13,695 bases of DNA from Aureobasidium sp. EXF-3400. Taxonomy: Eukaryota; Ascomycota; Dothideomycetes; Dothideales; Saccotheciaceae. Shown piece by piece: positions 6,489-13,695 of the stretch. Below the pieces are notes generated by a model that was given only the letters and a program-made list of their open reading frames with translations, made no database searches and was not told the origin of the DNA. Numbering within the stretch: position 1 is the stretch's first letter; each line of letters opens with the position of its first letter. The translations under genes and the position numbers were made by a program. The DNA lies in NCBI GenBank assembly GCA_024195585.1, contig SWBL01000647.1, positions 1 to 13,695 on the forward strand, written 5' to 3'.

Positions 6489-9326
6489 TCAAAAGTCCAG
6501 ACTTGCGTTCTCATCTGCCTCTTTAACAGCAGCAGCAGAAACACTCGCAGTATCCGGCCTTCTGAACGGATGCGCCTCAGTATTCAATACCCACTCATCC
6601 AAACTAATAACATCCTCATCTTCGAAAAGCAAGAAGAAATACTTCAAGGTTTCTGCCAACCAGAAGCTCTCCTCAGTATCCTCTTGCGTGGGCAGAGACT
6701 TTGTAACATCATCAATAGCAGACGCGCCATAAGTAGTGTGAGTGTATTTCTGCACAGCGAGGAACATTTGCCAACCAACCTCTCGCCAGTGTGGATCGCC
6801 GGTGATGCGGTAGAGGTAAAAGACGGACTCGATGGCTTCAGGACGCAAGATGTATTTGCGACTGAACAGACGAGTCATTCCTGTAGGAAGACGTTCCTCG
6901 GATATACGAGCGAGAACAAACTCTTCGTGAGTAGGGGGTGTGGGAGGTATGTATTCGTGCAAGGTCTGTTCTGCTTGCGTGGCGATGTCGAGTTCGGGCA
7001 CGCTGTTCGGAACTGCTGGTGCAGGGATATGGGGTACGGTTGCGGCAGGACCGTCTAAATCTCTCTTGCCGACCTGTGGTGCGTTGCGGCTTCCTCCCAA
7101 TGGATTCGCGATGTTGACTTGGAGGCGGGATTCAGCGTAAGGATCCAAGTCTTCCCAGTACTTTGTCTCGTTCCATTTACAATCTGTCTTGCTCTCACAC
7201 TGTGCGACCAAGAAGTGCTCGGGCATGATACCGGTGGCTGTGGCATTGTAAGCCCAGACGCAGCCTTCTGTGAGTTTAGCACCTAGCTCGAGGTCTTCTT
7301 CACGACCAAAGATTTTGGCACCCATGGCGTACATGCCACCAGCGAAGCAAGAAAGATGGGCACCCTCTGGTTTGAAAGTGCCTTCCACGGCACCCTCTTT
7401 GCTGGGTGGGTGGGCCTTATACTCGCCTACGAACAGGATGTCCGCGTCTTGGGGAGTCATGGGGCGGAACAAGAGATGCTTGGTGACGGCATCAATGGAC
7501 TGCTCGTACAAAGTCTGGTACTTCTTCTCCAAGCCACCGAGCAAAAGATACTGCTTGGGGAAGTACTCGTACAGAGAGTCAGCCATACCACCAATAGTAA
7601 AGGTTTCAGAACCACCAGAACCGCTAGAAGCAAGTCCTCGAGGAATGCAGACCTCTTGCTGCAAAGTGTGCATCTTGGCCTGAGTTTCTTTCTGGAAAAC
7701 ATCCTCAGCAGCCTTTTCCTTCTGGTTCTCAAGATCACCTATCTGGCGCTTGTTGAGTTTTGCATTGTTTGAGTTGAGAACAGCGGCCTTGGCCTGAGGG
7801 TCGTCGAGATCACCTTCGGTCAAGGGAGCGTCCCAACCAATAATCTTGCCTACTCCACCGGCAGCAGATGCACCCATGCGCGAGCCACCGAGGTTGACGG
7901 GTTGGGAGGATTCATCCTTCTCTGTAGAAGGACTGGTTCGTGTGCCTTGGCCCTGTGTGACTGGACGTTGAGGGACTACTGGCTTGCCATCGCCTACCGC
8001 AACATCGCCGTCCTTTCCAGCGGGATGAGAGTAGTGAGACTTGATCTGAGCGGGTTTCTCACACCCAGAAGCGTCGATATGGACAGGGAACAAACCAGGG
8101 ATCAGGGTTGCATTGGAGCCAGAAGCGTTCTGCCATTCAAGGAAGGCATCGGTGATGCGATCGATTGCATCGTAATACTTGGGCTCCTTGGTTAGCTGGG
8201 CAAGGCGGGTGAATTCTACCGAGAGAGAACCAATTTCGGCCAAGACGACATGTGTACCAGCGCGATGGGGTTGAGAGGCAAAAGTCGGCATCCAGCGGTA
8301 GTAGGTGACAGGCATTCTGTTAGGCGTGTCGAAAGAACCCATCAAGACGTCGGCAAGCTCGACAGCCTTGTCCAGCAAAACCGTGTACTTTGCACCGCTC
8401 AAATCATAAGCCGAGAGCATACCACCAAGGTAGCGGATGGTAGTCTCGAAAAGAGGAATGTCCCCTCGCTGAGAAGTAGTGAAATCGATTTCGCCAACTG
8501 CCTTGACGGCATCGTCGAATTCGTCCTTGAGACCGACAATCCACAATGTGTCCAATGCATCGACCAGAGTGGCTGCCCATCCGCAGAAAGGGTCTCGAGA
8601 ACCACCTGACACAGGTCGCACTTCATCTCTCATCCAAGCTTTTGATCTGTATCCGCTCCAAGCATGCGAGACTGCACCCTCGATGACTTTCAGCTTCTCT
8701 TCTCTATCGGCCTTCTCGGCAGACGACTCCTTCTTGAACTTGTGTTGGATACGAGGGATAGCCTTGGGAGTGCCAGTAGGTAGTTGGATGGTTGTTGAGA
8801 CAGGGAAATGCTCAGGTAGTCTGGACCAGTGTATCGCAGGCACATTGGGCACGGCTTGGTAGACGGGAGGGATCTCGACTCTGCCTTCGCCAACCTCAGC
8901 CATTTCGTCCAGCTCATGTATGGGTAAGATGGCAGCAGCATCTTGAGGTGTAGTGTGGGTGAGCGATTGTGTCGCGACAGCAGCAGAGGAAGAGGAGGGA
9001 GAAGAAGAAGTGGTCGCCTTTGCCGTTGATGGTTCCGGCACCTCGGCGAGAATCGAAGTCGCAGCAGGAGCCGGTTTCGTGGTGGGAAGTGGTGGTAGAA
9101 CCCCCAGGATATCGTCCTTGGTAGGTTCCTCGGGTTTGATCAGGTCAAGACCAGCTTGAGCCTTCTCTTTGGCAGCAGCAGCTGCATCATTGCCAGCCTG
9201 CTTCAACGAACCTGCGCCGATTGCTGAAGGCAAAGATATACTACCATGTCCTACAAAGTAATACGTAGCCAATATCGCAATGACAGTAAAGGCAATGAAC
9301 GCCCTGTATCGTCTGTACCGAATCAT
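6489..9326 (-). CDS. GH47 class I alpha-1,2-mannosidase, type II membrane protein
   Basis: Single exon, 945 residues. GH47 enzymes trim alpha-1,2-linked mannose from N-glycans in the ER or Golgi, and some mark misfolded glycoproteins for degradation. A basic N-terminus (MIRYRRYR) precedes one membrane anchor (about 9-25), then a Pro/Ala/Ser-rich stem to about 210. The catalytic (alpha/alpha)7 core runs from about 215 to 921: HAWSGY, WMRDEV (D234/E235), GWAATLVDALDTLW, FETTIRYLGG, LAEIGSLSVEFTRL, GGMADSLYEY (D583), RPEAIES (E830) and NTEAHP (T916, the Ca2+-ligand position). By analogy with yeast Mns1 and human ERManI, E235, D583 and E830 are the likely acidic catalytic residues, and C660/C689 the conserved disulfide. 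Two long low-complexity inserts (about 423-565 and 725-815) make it far larger than yeast Mns1 (about 550), nearer in size to Mnl2-type proteins. No HDEL-like tail is present. Confidence 0.93.
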   Translation of the reverse strand: MIRYRRYRAFIAFTVIAILATYYFVGHGSISLPSAIGAGSLKQAGNDAAAAAKEKAQAGLDLIKPEEPTKDDILGVLPPLPTTKPAPAATSILAEVPEPSTAKATTSSSPSSSSAAVATQSLTHTTPQDAAAILPIHELDEMAEVGEGRVEIPPVYQAVPNVPAIHWSRLPEHFPVSTTIQLPTGTPKAIPRIQHKFKKESSAEKADREEKLKVIEGAVSHAWSGYRSKAWMRDEVRPVSGGSRDPFCGWAATLVDALDTLWIVGLKDEFDDAVKAVGEIDFTTSQRGDIPLFETTIRYLGGMLSAYDLSGAKYTVLLDKAVELADVLMGSFDTPNRMPVTYYRWMPTFASQPHRAGTHVVLAEIGSLSVEFTRLAQLTKEPKYYDAIDRITDAFLEWQNASGSNATLIPGLFPVHIDASGCEKPAQIKSHYSHPAGKDGDVAVGDGKPVVPQRPVTQGQGTRTSPSTEKDESSQPVNLGGSRMGASAAGGVGKIIGWDAPLTEGDLDDPQAKAAVLNSNNAKLNKRQIGDLENQKEKAAEDVFQKETQAKMHTLQQEVCIPRGLASSGSGGSETFTIGGMADSLYEYFPKQYLLLGGLEKKYQTLYEQSIDAVTKHLLFRPMTPQDADILFVGEYKAHPPSKEGAVEGTFKPEGAHLSCFAGGMYAMGAKIFGREEDLELGAKLTEGCVWAYNATATGIMPEHFLVAQCESKTDCKWNETKYWEDLDPYAESRLQVNIANPLGGSRNAPQVGKRDLDGPAATVPHIPAPAVPNSVPELDIATQAEQTLHEYIPPTPPTHEEFVLARISEERLPTGMTRLFSRKYILRPEAIESVFYLYRITGDPHWREVGWQMFLAVQKYTHTTYGASAIDDVTKSLPTQEDTEESFWLAETLKYFFLLFEDEDVISLDEWVLNTEAHPFRRPDTASVSAAAVKEADENASLDF

Positions 9327-10173
9327 GACAGGCGGATATGAATGTTCGCGCGGTCGCGTGCCTTAAGTCCGGGACAAGAGGGGGGATGAATAAGTTGCGT
9401 GAGGGACCGCTCGCTCGACCAAAGGGAGCGTAGACGACCAGAAAAGGAGGAATACAAGAGAAGGACAAAACAACAGCCGGCACAGGCTATGCAAGTAAGA
9501 AAGAGCAAGAGCAAAGGAACAATGCGACAAGAAAGGTACCGCTCGTAATGTATGGAATTTAGGTGATGCGACGCTCGGCTGCTATTCCCGGACTAGCCAC
9601 TGCCAAGCGCGTATTCCTTCCCGCGGCATAAGTGGGGGGTTCAATCAACTGCATCATTGTACGTGATATCTTGGAATCATTGAGTACAAACTACAGCGCT
9701 TCCTCGTTATTATCGAGAGTCTCACAGCTTCCAACGTTAGCTCGTGCAGGATTTTGCAGATAACCTTGCAAGCAATTACCGTTACAAGCCGGAGTTTATA
9801 CGATACTAACATCTATCTGCAAAAATCCCGCTCCATCTTAGGGGGGTCCCGCGCTAAGGTTATCCTCCAGAGGAGTCTTGATCTATCTAACAACACATGT
9901 CGATACAATTTGCAGTACACCCAGCTGCATCAAGTCCTCTCGTACTCCTCACGATGCCTCTTTCTCGCACAGAAAGACTGTGTATATATGCCGTTTTTGG
10001 GTTTTCGTGAATGAGGACAATCTGATCTGCTTTCCATCTTTGCTGGCCAGTCGATTCGACGACAGTTTCACCTTGACTGAAACTGATGCATCTGTTGGAA
10101 CGTACGAAATGCTGCGACTAGGCGCATTGTGCCATGATCATCATGATTACTTTTTATCTGACTTGGACTTTTT
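9327..10173. other. intergenic region: GH47 leader and CCT6 3' region
   Basis: 847 bp. On the minus strand, the 300 nt before the GH47 start (9327-9626) contain no ATG and are strongly pyrimidine-rich between about 9420 and 9535, as expected of a fungal 5' leader. A bulged inverted repeat lies at 9749-9828. The rest (about 9830-10173) should include the CCT6 3' UTR. Open frames at 9754-10014 and 9878-10312 have no recognisable product. No RNA gene was recognised. Confidence 0.55.
9749..9828. repeat. 14/15-bp inverted repeat, 51-nt spacer
   Basis: The left arm GGATTTTGCAGATA (9749-9762) and right arm TATCTGCAAAAATCC (9814-9828) are reverse complements except for one extra A in the right arm. 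The spacer is 51 nt. No target-site duplication is visible outside the arms. It may be a relic of a tiny inverted-repeat element, a transcribed hairpin, or a paired binding site. Confidence 0.6.
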
Positions 10174-11910
10174 TTACTCCATCTGCTCTCCACCAGGGCC
10201 GGGTGCTCTGCCCATCTGTCTTGCCTTGAGCATCTCGTCGCACAGTAGTAGGTTTGATGCGATACCAGCGGCTGAGGCGATGCAGTTGCGGAGCACTCGG
10301 AACGAGTCGTAAACACCTTCTTGTGTAGGGTCCATAGGCTCGCCAGTTGTCAGGTTGAGACCGACGATGTTGCCCTCTGCTTGCTCGTCTTGAAGAGCGG
10401 CGACTAGACGAGTCAGTATATGTATGCTTGCTGTTCAAAGATCGAAACTTACTTGAGTCTTGTACGTCGTGTCCTGAGTTAGCAGCAAGAGTCTTGGGAA
10501 TGACAAGAAGAGCATCAGCAAATGCATCAACACCCCACTTGGCCTTGCCCTTGACTGTCTTGCGGAATGCTTCGCTGTTCAAGTGTGCGTGTGCGGCGAT
10601 CTGGAAGGCACCACCACCCGGTACGACGCTACCATCAACAATCATGTTGTAAACACTGCGGAGACCATCACGGACGGCGTCCTTGATCTGTGCAATGGTG
10701 TGTGCGTTGGGGCCCTTGATGAGAAGGGTGACCGACTTGGGCTCCTTGACATCCTCGATGAAGGTGTACTTCTCCTCGCCGAGCTGGTGCTCGTAGACAT
10801 TTCCAGCGTAACCAAGAACATCGGGTGTCAAGTCATCAACACTGTTCTGGGCGATACCTCCGCAGATGAGCTGCAGTCTCTCCATGTTTCTTCTCTTTGC
10901 GCGGCGCAGAGCGAAAATGCCGTTCTTGACCAAAACGTCCAAACTCAAAGGGTCAATACCCTTCTGGTTGATGATGACGAAACCCTTGGTACCGTCAGTA
11001 CCGCAAACCTCCTTCTTCAGCTCGACAATCTTGCGCAACTTCTCGTCGACGAATCTGCGCTCGCTCTCAACCAACTTCTCTCTTTGATCGGCGCTCGAGT
11101 AGTAGAAACCAGAGTTGATCTCGGACTTTTCGTATTCCAGACTGACGTTGAGGGTAAGGATGAAGGCGTTCTCGACACGCTTGGGCATGTCGGGGTGTCT
11201 GGCGCCGTGGTCGAGGGCGAGACCACGGATGAGTTGTGTGTCGGCGGCGGTGCGATGTTGCATGGTCATGATCTCAACCATGTGCAAGTCGGGCTTAGCA
11301 GGGGCGTTGTAGATGGCGAGGACGGCATCGACGATATCAGGGGTGAGTTGCTCGGCCAGGGTGGCATTGATCTTTGTGGAAAGCGAGGTGCGGGCAACGG
11401 AGAGGAGCAGTTCGCGATCGACTTCGCGGTCAAGCTTGAACTGGTCAAGGAACTTGAGGGTCTCGGTCTTTGCAAGGTCGTAGCCGTCGGTGATGACTCT
11501 GGGGTGGAGACCTTCTGAAATGTAGCGTTGGGCCTGCTTGAGGAGCTCGCCGATCAGGATAACAGCAGAGGTGGTACCGTCACCAGTAATATCGTCTTGT
11601 GCAGTGGCAGCGCGGGCAATCATAACGGCGGTAGGGTTCTGAATCTGCATCTCGCGCAGCAAGACACTGCCATCCTTGGTGAGCTTGATGCCGCCAGCGC
11701 CATCGACCAGCATCTTCAGGGTACCCGAAGGTCCCAGATTGGAGGCGAGAACACCCTGTAGACCTTCACCAGCAGCAATGTTGACACTCAAGGCCTCACC
11801 ACGACGCTGTATATACTTTGTCAGTGATTGTTTGGCGGGCGCATAATAATTATTTGGCAGGAACGCACCCTTGATTCGGCCTTGGGGTTGAGGAGTTGGG
11901 CTGCAGACAT
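10174..11910 (-). CDS. CCT6: T-complex protein 1 subunit zeta (chaperonin CCT6)
   Basis: Exons 11910-11869, 11806-10453 and 10403-10174 encode 541 residues, the usual length for CCT zeta; introns are 62 and 49 nt, each with a CTGAC branch site. It is one of eight paralogous subunits of the cytosolic group II chaperonin TRiC/CCT, which folds actin, tubulin and WD-repeat proteins using ATP. The N-terminus [20 protein letters not shown] is typical of the subunit. ATP-binding and hydrolysis motifs are [13 protein letters not shown] (37-49), GDGTT (89-93) and VVPGGGAF (408-415). The C-terminus after the second intron reads [20 protein letters not shown], then [37 protein letters not shown] and a Gly/Pro-rich end, as in other zeta subunits. 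The start has A at -3. Without splicing the frame leaves the family after SGHDVQDS, which confirms the second intron. Confidence 0.97.
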
Positions 11911-12415
11911 GATGGCGATGTATGTGTACGACTACGCCTAGAATCTGACAATAACTCTGTTGTTTAGGCAGAGTATAGTAGCTTGAACAGCACGAGGTCC
12001 TTCAATAGCATCCAACTTACAACTTTCTCGTCTCGCGGAGGTGCAAACAAAGCCCTAATCGAGCTTGGCATTTATCGGCTTCCAACCGAGAAATCGAAGT
12101 ACCTGTCCATCGACCGACGACAGACAGGAAAGAGCGACCACAGTTATTGCAAAGCGAGTCAAATTTACAAAGGCAAGAAAAGGACAATCCCTTTCTATAC
12201 AATCATTCATTTGATTTCATTTTGGCTGCGATCTCTTATAAGAGTAGTGTATATTGAGTCGAGATGGAGTCTATATGCGAGGGTCGCCCGGAGCAAAGCT
12301 CGGACCAAAAGATTTCGAATTTTGGATTTTGCTGCAAGCAAAATCTTCCAGCGACAGTCCGACATACAGTGTTCATCGACAAGACTCTTGCGCCGCCAAT
12401 AATACAAAAGTCGCC
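11911..12415. promoter_or_regulatory. divergent CCT6/NOP56 promoter region
   Basis: 505 bp between the start codons of two genes transcribed away from each other; it must contain both promoters and leaders. It holds a 12-bp palindrome CTCTTATAAGAG (12233-12244) with a TATA-like centre, and a 9-3-9 inverted repeat at 12325-12345. Two ATGs precede NOP56: 12264 (out of frame, overlapping the real start) and 12275 (in frame, adding 47 residues unlike the family). Both suggest that NOP56 transcripts normally begin downstream of about 12277. I saw no clear PAC or RRPE ribosome-biogenesis motif. Confidence 0.6.
12325..12345. repeat. 9-bp inverted repeat in NOP56 upstream region
   Basis: GATTTTGCT (12325-12333) and AGCAAAATC (12337-12345) are exact reverse complements around GCA, 70 bp before the NOP56 start. 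An arm this short could occur by chance in a window of this size. Confidence 0.4.
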
Positions 12416-13695
12416 ATGTCTGTCGACTACCTTTTGCACGAGTCCGGTGTGGGCTATGCCATCTTCAAGGTCCGCATGCAGGCCGACTCGGTCGGCCAGC
12501 GCCTCAAGGAAGTCCAGGAGCAGTCGCAGGACCTCGCCAAGTTCGGTATCGCCTCCTCAATCGTGTAATCATGTCTGCGCTCAACTCCTAATGCATTCCA
12601 GGCAAGATGGTCGAGCTCGTCTCCTTCGCTCCCTTCCAGGGCGCCGCCCAGGCTCTCGAGAACGCTAACCTCGTCTCCGAGGGTATCATGTCCGACTACC
12701 TGAAGACTGTCCTCGAGGCCAACATGCCCAAGGCCAGCAAGAAGAACAAGACCGTCCTCGGTGTTACTGACAGAGGTCTTGCTGGAAGCATCAAGGCTGG
12801 ATTCCCCTCGCTCGAGTGCGAGACCTCTGAGACTTCCGAAGTCTGCGCCGACCTCCTCCGTGGTTTGAGACTTCACGCCGAGAAGCTCCTCAAGCAGCTT
12901 CAGACTGGCGATGTCGACCGTGCTCAGCTTGGTCTTGGTCACGCTTACTCGCGTGCCAAGGTCAAGTTCAGCGTCCAGAAGAACGACAACCACATCATCC
13001 AGGCTATTGCTACCATCGACCACCTCGACAAGGCCGTCAACCTCTTCTCCATGCGTGTCCGTGAATGGTACGGCTGGCACTTCCCCGAGCTGGTCAAGAT
13101 TGTTTCCGACAACACAAAATACGCCCAGCTCGCTCTCTTGATCAAGGACAAGAAGACTCTCACCGAGGACAACATCCACGATATTGCCGCTATTGTCGAC
13201 GACGATGAGGCCATTGCCCGTAGCATCATCGACGCCGCCAAGGTTTCCATGGGTCAGGACATTTCCGACGCTGACATGGAGAATGTTATGGCTTTCGCCG
13301 AGCGCGTTGTTTCGCTCAACAAGTACCGCAAGTCGGTTGGCAACTACCTCGTCTCCAAGATGAGCATTGTCGCTCCCAACTTGGCTGCTCTCATCGGCGA
13401 GACTGTCGGTGCCCGTCTGATCTCCAAGGCTGGTTCCTTGACCAACCTCGCAAAGTACCCCGCCTCTACCGTCCAGATTCTTGGTGCCGAGAAGGCCCTG
13501 TTCAGAGCCCTCAAGACCAAGGGCAACACCCCTAAGTTCGGTATCATCTACCACTCTTCCTTCATTGGCCGTGCTGGAGCCAAGAACAAGGGTCGTATCT
13601 CTCGTTTCCTTGCCAACAAGACTTCGATCGCCTCAAGAATCGACAACTTCTCAGAGACCCCCACCACCAAGTTCGGTGAGGCTCTTAAGGCTCAG
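12416..13695 (+). CDS. NOP56: Nop56, box C/D snoRNP core protein (3' end beyond window)
   Basis: Exon 1 is 12416-12545 and exon 2 runs from 12602 to the window edge; 408 residues are visible. Nop56 is a nucleolar scaffold of box C/D snoRNPs, pairing with Nop58, Snu13 and the methyltransferase fibrillarin (Nop1) for rRNA 2'-O-methylation and pre-rRNA processing. The N-terminal domain ([19 protein letters not shown], then [13 protein letters not shown]) is followed by the coiled-coil/NOSIC region ([35 protein letters not shown]) and the Nop domain ([60 protein letters not shown]). The expected lysine-rich tail lies outside. The 56-nt intron (12546-12601, CTAAT branch) is placed to give [15 protein letters not shown]; reading through it hits TAA at 12566. 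The start at 12416 matches the family N-terminus and has G at -3. Codon use is C/G-ending, as in highly expressed fungal genes. Confidence 0.97.

Noticed and set aside
9630..9660. Possible tRNA B box (GGGTTCAATCA)
   Set aside because: The flanking bases do not form a T stem and no acceptor or anticodon arm can be built around it.
10583..11518. 311-codon open frame on the plus strand
   Set aside because: It lies wholly antisense to CCT6 exon 2, has repetitive Leu/Val/Asp/Glu-rich composition and no family resemblance. Codon bias of the real gene explains it.
12454..13554. 366-codon open frame on the minus strand
   Set aside because: It is antisense to NOP56. The strong C/G-ending codon bias of NOP56 suppresses stops on the other strand, and its product is low-complexity Val/Leu/Gly/Asp/Glu-rich.

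Overview
This window is a piece of nuclear chromosome from a filamentous ascomycete (Pezizomycotina; Dothideomycetes or Eurotiomycetes would fit, but the sequence does not fix the class). Evidence: short spliceosomal introns of about 49-62 nt with GTA/GTG donors and CTAAC/CTAAT/CTGAC branch sites, an intron-bearing nuclear tRNA gene, pyrimidine-rich leaders before start codons, and clear fungal versions of conserved eukaryotic proteins. There is no sign of a bacterial operon, CRISPR array, virus or intact transposon.

Layout: (1) 1-300: an intact intron-containing tRNA-Glu(CUC) gene, and facing it on the other strand a decayed copy of the same gene. (2) 301-2681: about 2.4 kb with no supportable gene, holding a few hairpins and TATA-like elements. 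(3) 2682-4410: a WSC-domain cell-wall stress sensor (3 exons, + strand) preceded by 672 nt with no ATG at all, probably a long 5' leader. (4) 4964-6052, minus: an FMN-binding protein of the pyridoxamine-5'-phosphate-oxidase-like family (2 exons) with a possible mitochondrial presequence and a complicated 5' end. (5) 6489-9326, minus: a 945-residue single-exon GH47 alpha-1,2-mannosidase anchored by an N-terminal membrane segment. (6) 10174-11910, minus: CCT6, the zeta subunit of the cytosolic chaperonin (3 exons). (7) 12416 to the window end, plus: the first 408 residues of NOP56, a core box C/D snoRNP protein, divergent from CCT6 across a 505-bp shared promoter region.

The genes are individually transcribed housekeeping or stress genes and not one pathway. 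The WSC sensor and the GH47 enzyme both touch the secretory pathway and cell surface; CCT6 and NOP56 are growth-linked genes sharing a divergent promoter. I found no convincing new biological system. The observations most worth checking are the inverted tRNA-Glu relic, the ATG-free leader of the WSC sensor, the alternative 5' exon that could remove the presequence of the FMN-binding protein, and a bulged inverted repeat at 9749-9828.
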